The notes under the pieces were generated by a model. That model was given only the letters and a program-made list of their open reading frames with translations. It had not been told where the DNA came from and did no database searches. A stretch of DNA of 14,282 nt from Sphingomonadaceae bacterium. Lineage in GTDB: Bacteria > Pseudomonadota > Alphaproteobacteria > Sphingomonadales > Sphingomonadaceae. Where the stretch lies: assembly GCA_016742125.1 (NCBI GenBank), contig JACVCM010000081.1, positions 1 to 14,282 of the forward strand, read 5' to 3'. Of the stretch, positions 1-6,517 are shown piece by piece (within the stretch, counting starts at the first letter, position 1; the number at the start of each line of letters is the position of its first letter). The translations under genes and the position numbers were made by a program.

Positions 1-311
1 AAACAGCAGTGCGCGAAAAAACGCCCTTCACCTGCATAATCTTCAACGATGTCAGCTTTGGCGCGCTGCGCATTTTCCAGACCAACTTGTATGAAGGCCG
101 TCATATCGGCTCGCTTTTGGGCGAAACCGATCATGTCGCGCTGGCGCGTGCCTATGGCGCCGACGGCATTCGCGTTGACCGGCCCGAAAATCTGAAACCC
201 GCACTGGAAAAGGCCGCCAAATCCGACATCCCGATGGTGATAGATGTCCGTATCGACCCATGGGAGCGCTATTATCGCGAACCGGAATTTGGTGACTTCC
301 ACAAGTTCTGA
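1..311 (+). CDS. Thiamine-diphosphate-dependent enzyme, C-terminal fragment (acetolactate synthase-like)
   Basis: Only the last 102 or so codons are present; the frame is open to the left edge, so the gene starts outside the window. The visible part is the end of the C-terminal TPP-binding domain of the acetolactate synthase / benzoylformate decarboxylase superfamily. The stretch I-I-F-N-D-V-S-F-G is the asparagine end of the GDG...N(N/D) motif that binds Mg-diphosphate, and D-H-V-A-L-A-R-A-Y-G-A-D-G followed by P-E-N-L-K-P-A-L and V-I-D-V is the usual end of that domain. Such enzymes make or break a C-C bond next to a carbonyl of a 2-oxo acid or acyl-CoA. The substrate-determining regions are missing, so the reaction cannot be stated. 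It ends at a TGA (309-311), 22 bases before the next gene, so the two are probably co-transcribed. Confidence 0.85.
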   Translation, partial: TAVREKTPFTCIIFNDVSFGALRIFQTNLYEGRHIGSLLGETDHVALARAYGADGIRVDRPENLKPALEKAAKSDIPMVIDVRIDPWERYYREPEFGDFHKF

Positions 312-333
312 CGCCAACAATAAGGAAAAATCC

Positions 334-948
334 ATGTCTGTTCTCCTCGTTCACAGCAGCAGTCGTATCGCCGGATCGTTCAGCCGCGAATATGCGGAAA
401 GGCTGGCGAACGGGCTTGCGGGCGAGGGTGGAGCAGTCGTGACGCGTGATTTGCTGGCGACCTCGGTGCCGCACCTTTCCAGCGCGATGGTCTTTGCTAT
501 CTTCACGCCTGACGAAGCCTTGACCGAAGCCGACCGGGCCGAACTGGCGCTCTCCGATGAACTGATTGCCGAATTGCTGGCGGCCGACACGATCGTGATC
601 GGTGTGCCGACCTATAATTTCACCATCCCCTCGTCATTGAAGGCATGGATCGACCATGTCGCGCGCCGCGGTAAAACCTTCCGCTATAAGGACAATGCGC
701 CTGTCGGCTTGGCGGCGGGTCGGACGGCCTATCTGGTCCGGACAACCGGTGGCATAGAGATCGACGGCCCGATGGATTTCGCTACCAGCTATCTGAAAGC
801 GATATTGGGCTTCATCGGGATTACCGATATGCACGTTCTAGCTATCGGTAAACTCGCCTTTGGTGATGAGGCTGTCGCCGCTTCGCGTGCCGCAGCAGAG
901 GCGGTGATTTCAGAGATGGTCGTGGCCGGACATCCCCATATGAGTTAG
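334..948 (+). CDS. FMN-dependent NADH:quinone oxidoreductase / azoreductase (AzoR-like flavodoxin fold)
   Basis: A 204-residue protein of usual length for the AzoR / NAD(P)H quinone dehydrogenase family. It opens with a flavodoxin-fold strand and phosphate loop (V-L-L-V-H-S-S-S-R, residues 3-11). Residues 90-118 carry the family hallmark G-V-P-T-Y-N-F-T-I-P-S-S-L-K-A-W-I-D, then G-K-T-F-R-Y, which form the FMN-binding loop. Members are cytosolic dimers that use NAD(P)H to make two-electron reductions of quinones or azo compounds, or release reduced flavin. I chose the ATG at 334 because AAGGAAA lies just before it (322-328) and the fold begins at once; an in-frame ATG at 244 lies inside the preceding gene. 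It follows the TPP enzyme by 22 bases and converges on the FAD monooxygenase with 24 bases between stops. A plausible job is reducing quinones made by that monooxygenase (inference). Confidence 0.85.
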   Translation: MSVLLVHSSSRIAGSFSREYAERLANGLAGEGGAVVTRDLLATSVPHLSSAMVFAIFTPDEALTEADRAELALSDELIAELLAADTIVIGVPTYNFTIPSSLKAWIDHVARRGKTFRYKDNAPVGLAAGRTAYLVRTTGGIEIDGPMDFATSYLKAILGFIGITDMHVLAIGKLAFGDEAVAASRAAAEAVISEMVVAGHPHMS

Positions 949-972
949 AGTTGGTGGGGTTATCGCCGCACC

Positions 973-2154
973 TCAAGCGACGTGCAGCATCGCCATTTTG
1001 CGCGCCAGCATTGCCTCGACGAAATCCAGCCTGGTCTTGCGCATGACTGCTAACAACGCAAAGCCAATATTGCGCGCCCAGGCCGGGGCGGTCTCCATGT
1101 CTTCGAGCGATTCGGACAGCGTTTTCACATCCTTGTCAAAGGATGAGATCCGCTGGCGTTCATAATCGGCGAGTAGTTCCGCTGTACGCACCGGTTGCTT
1201 CAGTGCCTCTGCCAGCCGTTTCGACAGCATGTCGACATCGGCAAATCCGGCATTCAGCCCCTGTCCGCCGGCCGGGCTGTTGATATGGGCGGCGTCGCCT
1301 GCCAGCACGATACGTCCGCTGACATAACGTTCGGACCGGCGAGTGTGCTTGCGATAGGCCGCAGTCCAGATCGTGCCTTGCCATGCGCCGATGCCAAACA
1401 GCTTGTCGGTCATGTTCTTGGCATGCTTTTCAAGATCTTCGTCGGTCTGAATATGCTCCGCGACCGCCGCTTCGATGATGCGCCACACGCCGTCGGCAAA
1501 ACGGATGCTCATGGTCAGCGATGCTGCATCGGGATCGGCCAGCCAGCCATCGCGGAAATCATATTCGGGCGCGATCTTCACATCGGCCAGCACCGCGCGC
1601 GTCGGGAAAGTTTCTCCCTCCAACTGCCAGCCGAGCTGCGCGCGCACTCCCGACCATGATCCGTCGGCCCCGATCAGGAAATCGCCGTTACAAACCTCGC
1701 CATTCTTGGCATAAACCCGCACGCCGCCCTCGACTTCTTCAAACCGGTCAAATTCCGTATTGAACCGCACCTCCGACAGCCCGGTCTTCATCAACTCCTG
1801 ATAGAGCAAATGTTCGGTCCGGTCCTGCGACAGCGCAAGCGCAAAAGGGGTTTTGGTCTTGTTCTTGAAACGGCTGAAGTCGCAGACCAGAAACGGCTTG
1901 CGCTTCACACAATGGAACATGCGGATAGCATCGGTGCGTACCCCTTCGGCCATGAAGATATCAAGCACGCCAAGCCGGTCTAGGAATTCCAGACTGCGGG
2001 GAATGATCAGCACCGCGCGCGAATAGCGGTCGAGTTCCTGCTTTTTTTCTAGCAATGTCGTCCTGACGCCCTGTCGCGCCAGGGCCAGCGCGAGTGCCAT
2101 GCCAACCGGTCCTGCGCCAGAAATTACCACCGATGCGCTATTGGAATCTGCCAT
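973..2154 (-). CDS. FAD-dependent monooxygenase (PF01494, UbiH/aromatic hydroxylase type)
   Basis: A complete 393-residue class A flavoprotein monooxygenase of ordinary length. The three diagnostic motifs are present: GxGxxG as G-A-G-P-V-G (13-18) with an acidic residue ending the second strand (E36); the DG motif G-A-D-G-S-W-S-G-V-R (162-171) for FAD and NAD(P)H contact; and the GD motif R-I-V-L-A-G-D-A-A-H (281-290) followed by S-P-A-G-G-Q-G-L-N-A-G for the FAD ribityl and pyrophosphate. The family uses NAD(P)H and O2 to hydroxylate phenol-like rings or similar substrates, normally in the cytosol. The start at 2154 is supported by AAGGAT at about seven bases upstream on the minus strand. 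It is divergent from the citrate-synthase homologue across an AT-rich intergenic region. The substrate is unknown; an aromatic or polyketide-like ring is likely from family and neighbours. Confidence 0.88.
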   Translation of the reverse strand: MADSNSASVVISGAGPVGMALALALARQGVRTTLLEKKQELDRYSRAVLIIPRSLEFLDRLGVLDIFMAEGVRTDAIRMFHCVKRKPFLVCDFSRFKNKTKTPFALALSQDRTEHLLYQELMKTGLSEVRFNTEFDRFEEVEGGVRVYAKNGEVCNGDFLIGADGSWSGVRAQLGWQLEGETFPTRAVLADVKIAPEYDFRDGWLADPDAASLTMSIRFADGVWRIIEAAVAEHIQTDEDLEKHAKNMTDKLFGIGAWQGTIWTAAYRKHTRRSERYVSGRIVLAGDAAHINSPAGGQGLNAGFADVDMLSKRLAEALKQPVRTAELLADYERQRISSFDKDVKTLSESLEDMETAPAWARNIGFALLAVMRKTRLDFVEAMLARKMAMLHVA

Positions 2155-2175
2155 TGCAATGTTATCCTTATAGCT

Positions 2176-2192
2176 ATTATATAAAGTATAAT
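2176..2192. promoter_or_regulatory. AT-rich inverted repeat in the monooxygenase/citrate-synthase divergent promoter
   Basis: ATTATA (2176-2181) and TATAAT (2187-2192) form a perfect 6-base inverted repeat with a 5-base spacer. Read on the minus strand, 2181-2176 is a perfect TATAAT -10 box about 22 bases before the monooxygenase start, but no good -35 box sits 16-18 bases upstream, which would suit an activator-dependent promoter. The palindrome ATAGCTAT lies next to it at 2170-2177. Position and symmetry suggest an operator, a promoter or both; the assignment is inference. Confidence 0.4.
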
Positions 2193-2355
2193 TGCGAATA
2201 TGCGAGTGAGTTGCAAGCGACTTTTACAGTCGGAATTTCATATCTTGGCGGCCCGGTCGCCATGCACGCGCGGCCAGCTTGGTTGCGGTCTGGCAACAGG
2301 TCAGCCGTGCTGCAAGACGAATGATTATCCTGATGATCTGGAAGGAATTTTAGTG

Positions 2356-3120
2356 ATGGATGGCACAATTGGCACCCGCATCGGCAGTTCGACTGCTGAC
2401 ATCAGCCGGCTCAAAATGCGGGGTGCTGACGTGCTGACAGACATTGTCGGCAAGCGCGGTTTTGCCGAAACATTCTATTTCATCATCTGCGCGCGCTGGC
2501 CGACTCCTGCCGAATTGCGGATATTCGAGGCGGCAACGGTCATACTGATGGACCACGGCATTACCAACAGTGCGCTAGTCACCCGGCTGGTCGCCGATTC
2601 GTCGCCCGGCGAAATCCAGATCGCGATGGCCGCCGGAATGACGATGGTTGGCAGCAAGTTTGCGGGCACCATGGCCGGTGCAGGTGCGTTGCTGCAGGAA
2701 GGAATGGCCTATGACGGCGACAAGGCGCAATGGGCTAGTGAAACCGCCGCGCGCTTCCGCGCCGATAAAAAACCGATCCCGGGCTTTGGCCATCCCTATT
2801 ACAAGGGCGTCGACCCTCGCGCCAAGATACTGATCGCGCTGACCCGCGAGGCGAGGGCCAAGGGCGATTATCTTGATTTGCTCGAACTCCTTTCACAGGC
2901 GGTCGATGCTGCGGCGGGTCGGCCGATTGTCGTCAATGCTACGGCCGTGCTGGGTGCAATGCTCAGCGAAGTGGGTTTTCCGGTCGCCGGAATGCGCGCT
3001 GTCGCAGCGGTCAGCCGCGCCGCAGGGTTGGCGGCGCATGTGCTGGAGGAATGGGAAAACCCGATTACCCCGACGATAATGGCCAGCGCCAATGCTATCG
3101 AATATATCGAAGACGCATGA
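2356..3120 (+). CDS. Citrate synthase / citryl-CoA lyase family protein lacking the usual catalytic aspartate
   Basis: A 254-residue protein with the citrate synthase fold but the short length typical of citryl-CoA lyase-like members (full citrate synthases are about 370-430 residues). The conserved histidines are visible: H67 in M-D-H-G-I-T-N-S and H146 in G-F-G-H-P-Y-Y-K-G-V-D-P-R, with R155 ending the D-P-R turn. In the family the third catalytic residue is an Asp in N-V-D-(G/F). Here the aligned segment is V-N-A-T-A-V-L-G (193-200), so T196 replaces Asp without any gap. Family reactions are condensation or cleavage of citryl-CoA-like thioesters; the activity of this variant is uncertain. 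The ATG at 2356 is preferred because GAAGGAA (2341-2347) precedes it; an in-frame ATG at 2200 would add 52 residues unlike the family. Its stop overlaps the next start (ATGA at 3117-3120), so the two are co-translated. Confidence 0.8.
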   Translation: MDGTIGTRIGSSTADISRLKMRGADVLTDIVGKRGFAETFYFIICARWPTPAELRIFEAATVILMDHGITNSALVTRLVADSSPGEIQIAMAAGMTMVGSKFAGTMAGAGALLQEGMAYDGDKAQWASETAARFRADKKPIPGFGHPYYKGVDPRAKILIALTREARAKGDYLDLLELLSQAVDAAAGRPIVVNATAVLGAMLSEVGFPVAGMRAVAAVSRAAGLAAHVLEEWENPITPTIMASANAIEYIEDA

Positions 3121-3476
3121 CCGAGCTTGCGGCCTTTTCCGCTGGCAAGGACGGCCTCGCCATGCTGGTTGCCATCATCCACGGCATCCCGGTCGACGCT
3201 GCGGCATATGATATGCAGCTGCCCGCACACCTCGCGTTCCAGCATGCGCTGGAGGCGCAGGGAATCCTGTTTTGCTCGGGACCGACATCCGCAACGCACC
3301 AGCCACGCGATGGCCGGGGCCTGACGATATTGCGCAATGTCACAATCAGCGAAGCCATGGCGATCTGGGCCGACGAACCATTTTACAAGGCGGGCGTGCG
3401 CACGGCCGAATTTCTGTCTTGGCAGGTCAACGAAGCGGCCCCGCCGCTGAAAGCGCTATTGCGCGTGCCGACCTAG
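3117..3476 (+). CDS. YciI-like (YCII-related, dimeric alpha-beta barrel) protein 1
   Basis: A 119-residue protein translationally coupled to the citrate-synthase homologue through an ATGA overlap. Residues 36-56 (P-A-H-L-A-F-Q-H-A-L-E-A-Q-G-I-L-F-C-S-G-P) match the central helix-strand unit of the YCII-related family, usually written H-x-x-(Y/F)-x-x-x-L-x-x-x-G-x-(L/I)-x-x-x-G-P. It is followed by a G-L-T-I-L strand and a D-E-P-F-Y-K-A-G-V motif (86-94). H38 is in the position of the conserved histidine. The fold is that of muconolactone-isomerase-like small enzymes, and several homologues act in aromatic catabolism, but many have no known reaction. The coupling suggests that it works with, or on the product of, the lyase-like protein (inference). 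It converges on a second YciI gene with 13 bases between the stops. Confidence 0.78.
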   Translation: MTELAAFSAGKDGLAMLVAIIHGIPVDAAAYDMQLPAHLAFQHALEAQGILFCSGPTSATHQPRDGRGLTILRNVTISEAMAIWADEPFYKAGVRTAEFLSWQVNEAAPPLKALLRVPT

Positions 3477-3489
3477 GCGAGATCGACAT

Positions 3490-3894
3490 TCATGCGAGCC
3501 GGAAGCCTTGGTCGGACAGCGCAACCCGGACCGTGAACGCACCTTCGTTGAGCAGCCAGGTGTTGATTTCAAAGGTGCGATAGCCTTTGAGGTGGAACAC
3601 GTCCTGCGCGACCACCGCTTCAACCTCGGCGACCGAATCATACCCCTTCAGGATGATCAGGCCATCGGGCCGGTCCGGATCGTCGATAAATGGTCCAGCC
3701 AGCAGAACCTTATCCTGTTTTTCAAGGTCGATGAAGTATTGGATATGTTCCCGAATTAGCGAGACTCGGGTTTCGGCGTCGCTGTCCCATTTGGGAGTTT
3801 TGCGGACGATTACGGCATAGACGACCATGCCGAGCATGGCTTTGGTAATCTCTTTTTCTGCCTCGTGCAGCGGTTGGCTGTGCGCGTCGGGCAT
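3490..3894 (-). CDS. YciI-like (YCII-related) protein 2
   Basis: A 134-residue protein. Residues 48-69 (R-E-H-I-Q-Y-F-I-D-L-E-K-Q-D-K-V-L-L-A-G-P-F) and the following D-G-L-I-I-L-K-G and D-V-F-H-L-K-G-Y (98-105) give the standard YCII layout, with H50 as the conserved histidine. It is clearly diverged from the neighbouring YciI-like protein, so this is not a recent duplication. A strong AAGGAG (minus strand, 3906-3901) precedes the ATG at 3894. A later Met (residue 20 or 23) would fit the usual family N-terminus but has no obvious ribosome site, so the first 20 residues look like a real extension. Family members include chloromuconolactone dehalogenase-like enzymes; the reaction here is not determined. 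It diverges from the PhyH-family gene. Confidence 0.78.
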   Translation of the reverse strand: MPDAHSQPLHEAEKEITKAMLGMVVYAVIVRKTPKWDSDAETRVSLIREHIQYFIDLEKQDKVLLAGPFIDDPDRPDGLIILKGYDSVAEVEAVVAQDVFHLKGYRTFEINTWLLNEGAFTVRVALSDQGFRLA

Positions 3895-3946
3895 TTTGCT
3901 CTCCTTAAGGATGCAGTTGGATCAGGGTTGACTGGCAATCTCTATT

Positions 3947-3976
3947 TTGACATAAGATATACATATAATATATATA
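3947..3976 (+). promoter_or_regulatory. Probable sigma70-type promoter of the PhyH-family gene
   Basis: TTGACA (3947-3952) is followed after 16 bases by TATATA (3969-3974; an 18-base spacing to 3971-3976 is equally possible). The region is almost pure A/T from 3953 to 3978. AAGATAT occurs twice as a direct repeat (3954-3960 and 3982-3988), flanking the -10 region, which would suit a regulator site. The expected start of transcription is near 3981, giving a leader of about 50 bases. Confidence 0.45.
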
Positions 3977-4030
3977 TTTGCAAGATATGTGGATGGAATA
4001 TTCGGTCCGTCACCGTCAGATGGAGGGTTC

Positions 4031-4969
4031 ATGACACAGGTGGCAGCAGTTCGATCAAAGCGAAAGCCCTGGCTGGAACGCATCGGGCCATTGCGCAAAG
4101 TGACGAGGGCGGAGCGCGATGCTTTCGAACGCGATGGCGTTACCCATCTGCGCGCAATCTTGCCGCCGGATTGGGTGGCTGAGCTGGCCGGAACGCTTGA
4201 TGACTGTTTCAGTGAAGAGCGCCCGGTCGTGACCGGCGCGGACCTTGATTACAGCCAATTTGCCGCATTGGCGGCGCATCTGGGCGGCACCACCCTCAAC
4301 GACAATCCCGACCAGCAAAGCCATGGCCGTGCGCTGATCAAGACCGATGTGCACCATGTTCATGCCGGGTTTTATTTCTTTGCCCATTATTCGCCTTTCG
4401 CGCAGGTCGTTGCCGATCTAGCCGACAGCCGCGAGGTTCGTTTGTATGAGGATCAGATTTTCCTGAAAGAGTCAGGGTCGGGCATCCGCACCGCCTTTCA
4501 TCAGGATGCGTCCTATTTCCATGTCGGCGGCGAGACATGCTGCGTGTGCTGGGCTTCGCCCGACGTGGTGACGCGTGAAAATGGAGCGATGGGCTATGTC
4601 CTTGGTTCGCACAAATGGGGCAAGATTTTCCAGGCTAACTTGTTCGCCAGCCAGACCGTCATGCCGGGCAGCATAGGCGATACCCTGCCCGATATCGAGG
4701 GCAATGAGGCTGATTATGACATTCGCTACATCGATTCAGCACCCGGGGACATGATCATCCACGATTATCGCACCGTGCATGGCGCGATCGGCAACACCTC
4801 TGCCACCATGGGGCGGCGCGCGGCCTCAATCCGCTATACCACTGACAATGCCCATTTCCTGTTTCGCCAATCCGCCCCCGCAGCTGCCAACGCGCTGCGT
4901 GATTATAGCCAGTTCAGCGATGGCGACGCGTTCAGTGGCGAGGATTTCCCGCTGGCTTGGCCGCGATAA
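4031..4969 (+). CDS. Phytanoyl-CoA dioxygenase (PhyH) family Fe(II)/2-oxoglutarate oxygenase
   Basis: A 312-residue protein with the PhyH layout. The iron facial triad is visible as H157-x-D159 (F-H-Q-D-A-S) and H250 (T-V-H-G-A-I-G-N), on a double-stranded beta-helix core whose next conserved stretch, G-R-R-A-A-S-I-R-Y (261-269), would hold the arginine that binds 2-oxoglutarate. N-G-A-M-G-Y-V-L-G-S-H (184-194) and P-G-D-M-I-I-H (238-244) are further family landmarks. Such enzymes use Fe(II), O2 and 2-oxoglutarate to hydroxylate CoA esters or small organic molecules in the cytosol. The ATG at 4031 is chosen because GGAGGG lies just upstream; an in-frame ATG at 3989 has no such site and would sit almost at the predicted 5' end of the transcript. 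It ends 8 bases from the convergent MFS gene. The substrate is unknown. Confidence 0.86.
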   Translation: MTQVAAVRSKRKPWLERIGPLRKVTRAERDAFERDGVTHLRAILPPDWVAELAGTLDDCFSEERPVVTGADLDYSQFAALAAHLGGTTLNDNPDQQSHGRALIKTDVHHVHAGFYFFAHYSPFAQVVADLADSREVRLYEDQIFLKESGSGIRTAFHQDASYFHVGGETCCVCWASPDVVTRENGAMGYVLGSHKWGKIFQANLFASQTVMPGSIGDTLPDIEGNEADYDIRYIDSAPGDMIIHDYRTVHGAIGNTSATMGRRAASIRYTTDNAHFLFRQSAPAAANALRDYSQFSDGDAFSGEDFPLAWPR

Positions 4970-4977
4970 CTAGGCGG

Positions 4978-6246
4978 TCACGCCGGATTGGGTTGCCGAT
5001 CGCTCTTGAAGGCGGTCGGGAAAGGGCCCAGGCCCAGCAGGCACAGCGCGCCGAGCGGGACGAGCATGACCGACGCCATCAGCGCGAGATCATAGGTTCC
5101 GCTGCGATCGAAAATCTGGCCAAAGAAATTGACGCCCAGCGCACCGCCCAGATTGACGGTCATCACCATCACGCCGAACACGCTGGAATAGGTTCGCATC
5201 CCGAAATAGCGCGCACAGAAATAGGCGCACAGGTCGATCTCTGCGCCTTGCGCCAGGCCCAGAGTGATCACGGCAAACACCGCCAGTTCCCAGCGGAGAT
5301 GCTCGCTGAGCAATGCAGCAGCCCCGAAGGCGGGGACCATGGTATAAAGACAGGCGACAACCGTCGGTTTATAGCGGTCCATCAGATAGCCGGTCGCCAC
5401 ATGGCCGAACATCACTGCGGCGGCATAGATTGACAGCATGCCCGCCGCTGTTGCCGCCGCTATCCCCTTGTCTATCAACAGCGGTTGCAGCTGGCTTAAA
5501 ATCCCAGTGCCTGGAATGTTACACGCAACAAAACAGATGATCATCAACCAGAACTGCCGCGTGCGCCAGATCGCGCGCCAGTCCAGCCCGTCGCCATGGG
5601 GCGATGCGGAAGCGTCGGGACCGGAGAAGCTACCCTGCAATTGCCCGTGCTCGCGTTCCCATTCGCGCCGTTCATGCACCAGGAAAAAGGTCGCGGGCAA
5701 CGCCGTTAACAGCACCACGCCGGACATCAGCCAGAAGCCGCCACGCCATGTGTAGCTTTCGATTACCCCGGATAGCACCGGAGGCAGGAGCATTCCGGCA
5801 ATTGAAATGCCGGTCAGCATCACGCCAAGGGCAAGACCGCGACTGGCAGCGAACCAGCTGTTAATGACGCGGGTGAAGGCAACCCCCGATGTTCCCATGC
5901 CGAAAATGCCGAACAGCAGCATCAACGCATAAAACCACATTTGTTCGGCCGGCATCATGGCGAGGCCCGCATAGATGATGCCGAGCGCGAAAATGCACGA
6001 CAGTGCGACCTTACGCATGCCGATCCGGTCGATCGCCATACCCACCAGCGGTGCCGACAGTCCGCCGATCAGGATCAGCGAAAGGCCGGTGGAAATATCC
6101 CCGCGCGACCAGCCCAGATCCTGCTGCATGCCTTTCAGAAACAGGCTCGACAATGTATTGAACACCGCAAAGCAGGTGCCCATGCCGATGCTGCACCCCA
6201 GCACAATGCTCCAGCCGCTCCGCCATTCTCCCTTGCCCACCGTCAT
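4978..6246 (-). CDS. MFS permease (oxalate/monocarboxylate-type, 12 predicted membrane segments)
   Basis: A 422-residue integral inner-membrane protein with the two-times-six hydrophobic segment pattern of the major facilitator superfamily. The loop between segments 2 and 3 reads D-R-I-G-M-R-K, the MFS motif A analogue, and its repeat in the second half is D-R-Y-K-P. R-x-x-A-x-G-x-x-x-T-G (A-A-S-R-G-L-A-L-G-V-M-L-T-G) sits at segment 5 as in the oxalate/formate antiporter and monocarboxylate group. A charged central cytoplasmic loop (about residues 192-225) joins the halves. It probably carries an organic acid or catabolic intermediate across the inner membrane; direction and substrate cannot be read. 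The start at 6246 has a purine-rich AAAAAGGGA upstream. It diverges from the first TonB receptor, suggesting joint control of outer- and inner-membrane uptake. Confidence 0.87.
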   Translation of the reverse strand: MTVGKGEWRSGWSIVLGCSIGMGTCFAVFNTLSSLFLKGMQQDLGWSRGDISTGLSLILIGGLSAPLVGMAIDRIGMRKVALSCIFALGIIYAGLAMMPAEQMWFYALMLLFGIFGMGTSGVAFTRVINSWFAASRGLALGVMLTGISIAGMLLPPVLSGVIESYTWRGGFWLMSGVVLLTALPATFFLVHERREWEREHGQLQGSFSGPDASASPHGDGLDWRAIWRTRQFWLMIICFVACNIPGTGILSQLQPLLIDKGIAAATAAGMLSIYAAAVMFGHVATGYLMDRYKPTVVACLYTMVPAFGAAALLSEHLRWELAVFAVITLGLAQGAEIDLCAYFCARYFGMRTYSSVFGVMVMTVNLGGALGVNFFGQIFDRSGTYDLALMASVMLVPLGALCLLGLGPFPTAFKSDRQPNPA

Positions 6247-6305
6247 AGTCCATCCCTTTTTATTGCATCGCCGACCTATGCCTCAATACGCAATACAATC
6301 ACCAA

Positions 6306-6321
6306 CTTGCCAAATAGCAAG
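6306..6321. promoter_or_regulatory. Inverted repeat CTTGC-N6-GCAAG upstream of the MFS gene
   Basis: Perfect 5-base arms (6306-6310 and 6317-6321) separated by CAAATA, 60-75 bases before the MFS start codon. Next to it GCCAA occurs twice in direct orientation (from 6309 and from 6330), each followed at short distance by ATAGC. A dyad of this size and position is typical of a transcription factor site, but no factor can be named. The 11-base string AATAGCTATAA (6339-6349) lies just beyond. Confidence 0.35.
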
Positions 6322-6414
6322 CGAAATTAGCCAAGAAAAATAGCTATAATCTCGTGCAATCAAAGGGCTTTGCTGCATAGCTGAAAGCGGCGCTTTTGGT
6401 TGGGATCATCGTTG

Positions 6415-6442
6415 TTGACTCAGCGCCTATGATAAGTATATT
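6415..6442 (+). promoter_or_regulatory. Probable sigma70-type promoter of the first TonB receptor
   Basis: TTGACT (6415-6420), a 16-base spacer, and TATATT (6437-6442). Transcription would start near 6449. This places the in-frame ATG at 6458 almost at the 5' end of the message with no ribosome site, and supports translation from 6518, which has GAAAAGGGG upstream. Confidence 0.5.
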
Positions 6443-6456
6443 TTATATATATAAAA
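6441..6456. promoter_or_regulatory. Perfect 16-base palindrome TTTTATATATATAAAA over the transcription start
   Basis: The sequence equals its own reverse complement over 16 bases. It overlaps the end of the predicted -10 box and the expected start site, where a bound repressor would block the first receptor gene. It could also be only a product of low sequence complexity. A similar string, ATAAG followed by TATA runs, occurs before the PhyH gene. Confidence 0.4.
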
Positions 6457-6517
6457 CATGTTCACGAGAGAAAACTGGATACCAACCATATGGCGGCTTG
6501 AGAAAAGGGGATCAAAA

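Noticed and set aside
1195..1659. 154-codon plus-strand frame inside the FAD monooxygenase
   Set aside because: Antisense shadow of a gene that has all three flavin monooxygenase motifs.
2200..2355. Longer N-terminus for the citrate-synthase homologue from the ATG at 2200
   Set aside because: The extra 52 residues are cysteine- and arginine-rich without resemblance to the family, lie in the divergent promoter region, and the ATG at 2356 has a good ribosome site.
6458..6517. Longer start for TonB receptor 1 at 6458
   Set aside because: It would put 20 residues before a normal signal peptide and sits almost at the predicted transcription start with no ribosome site.
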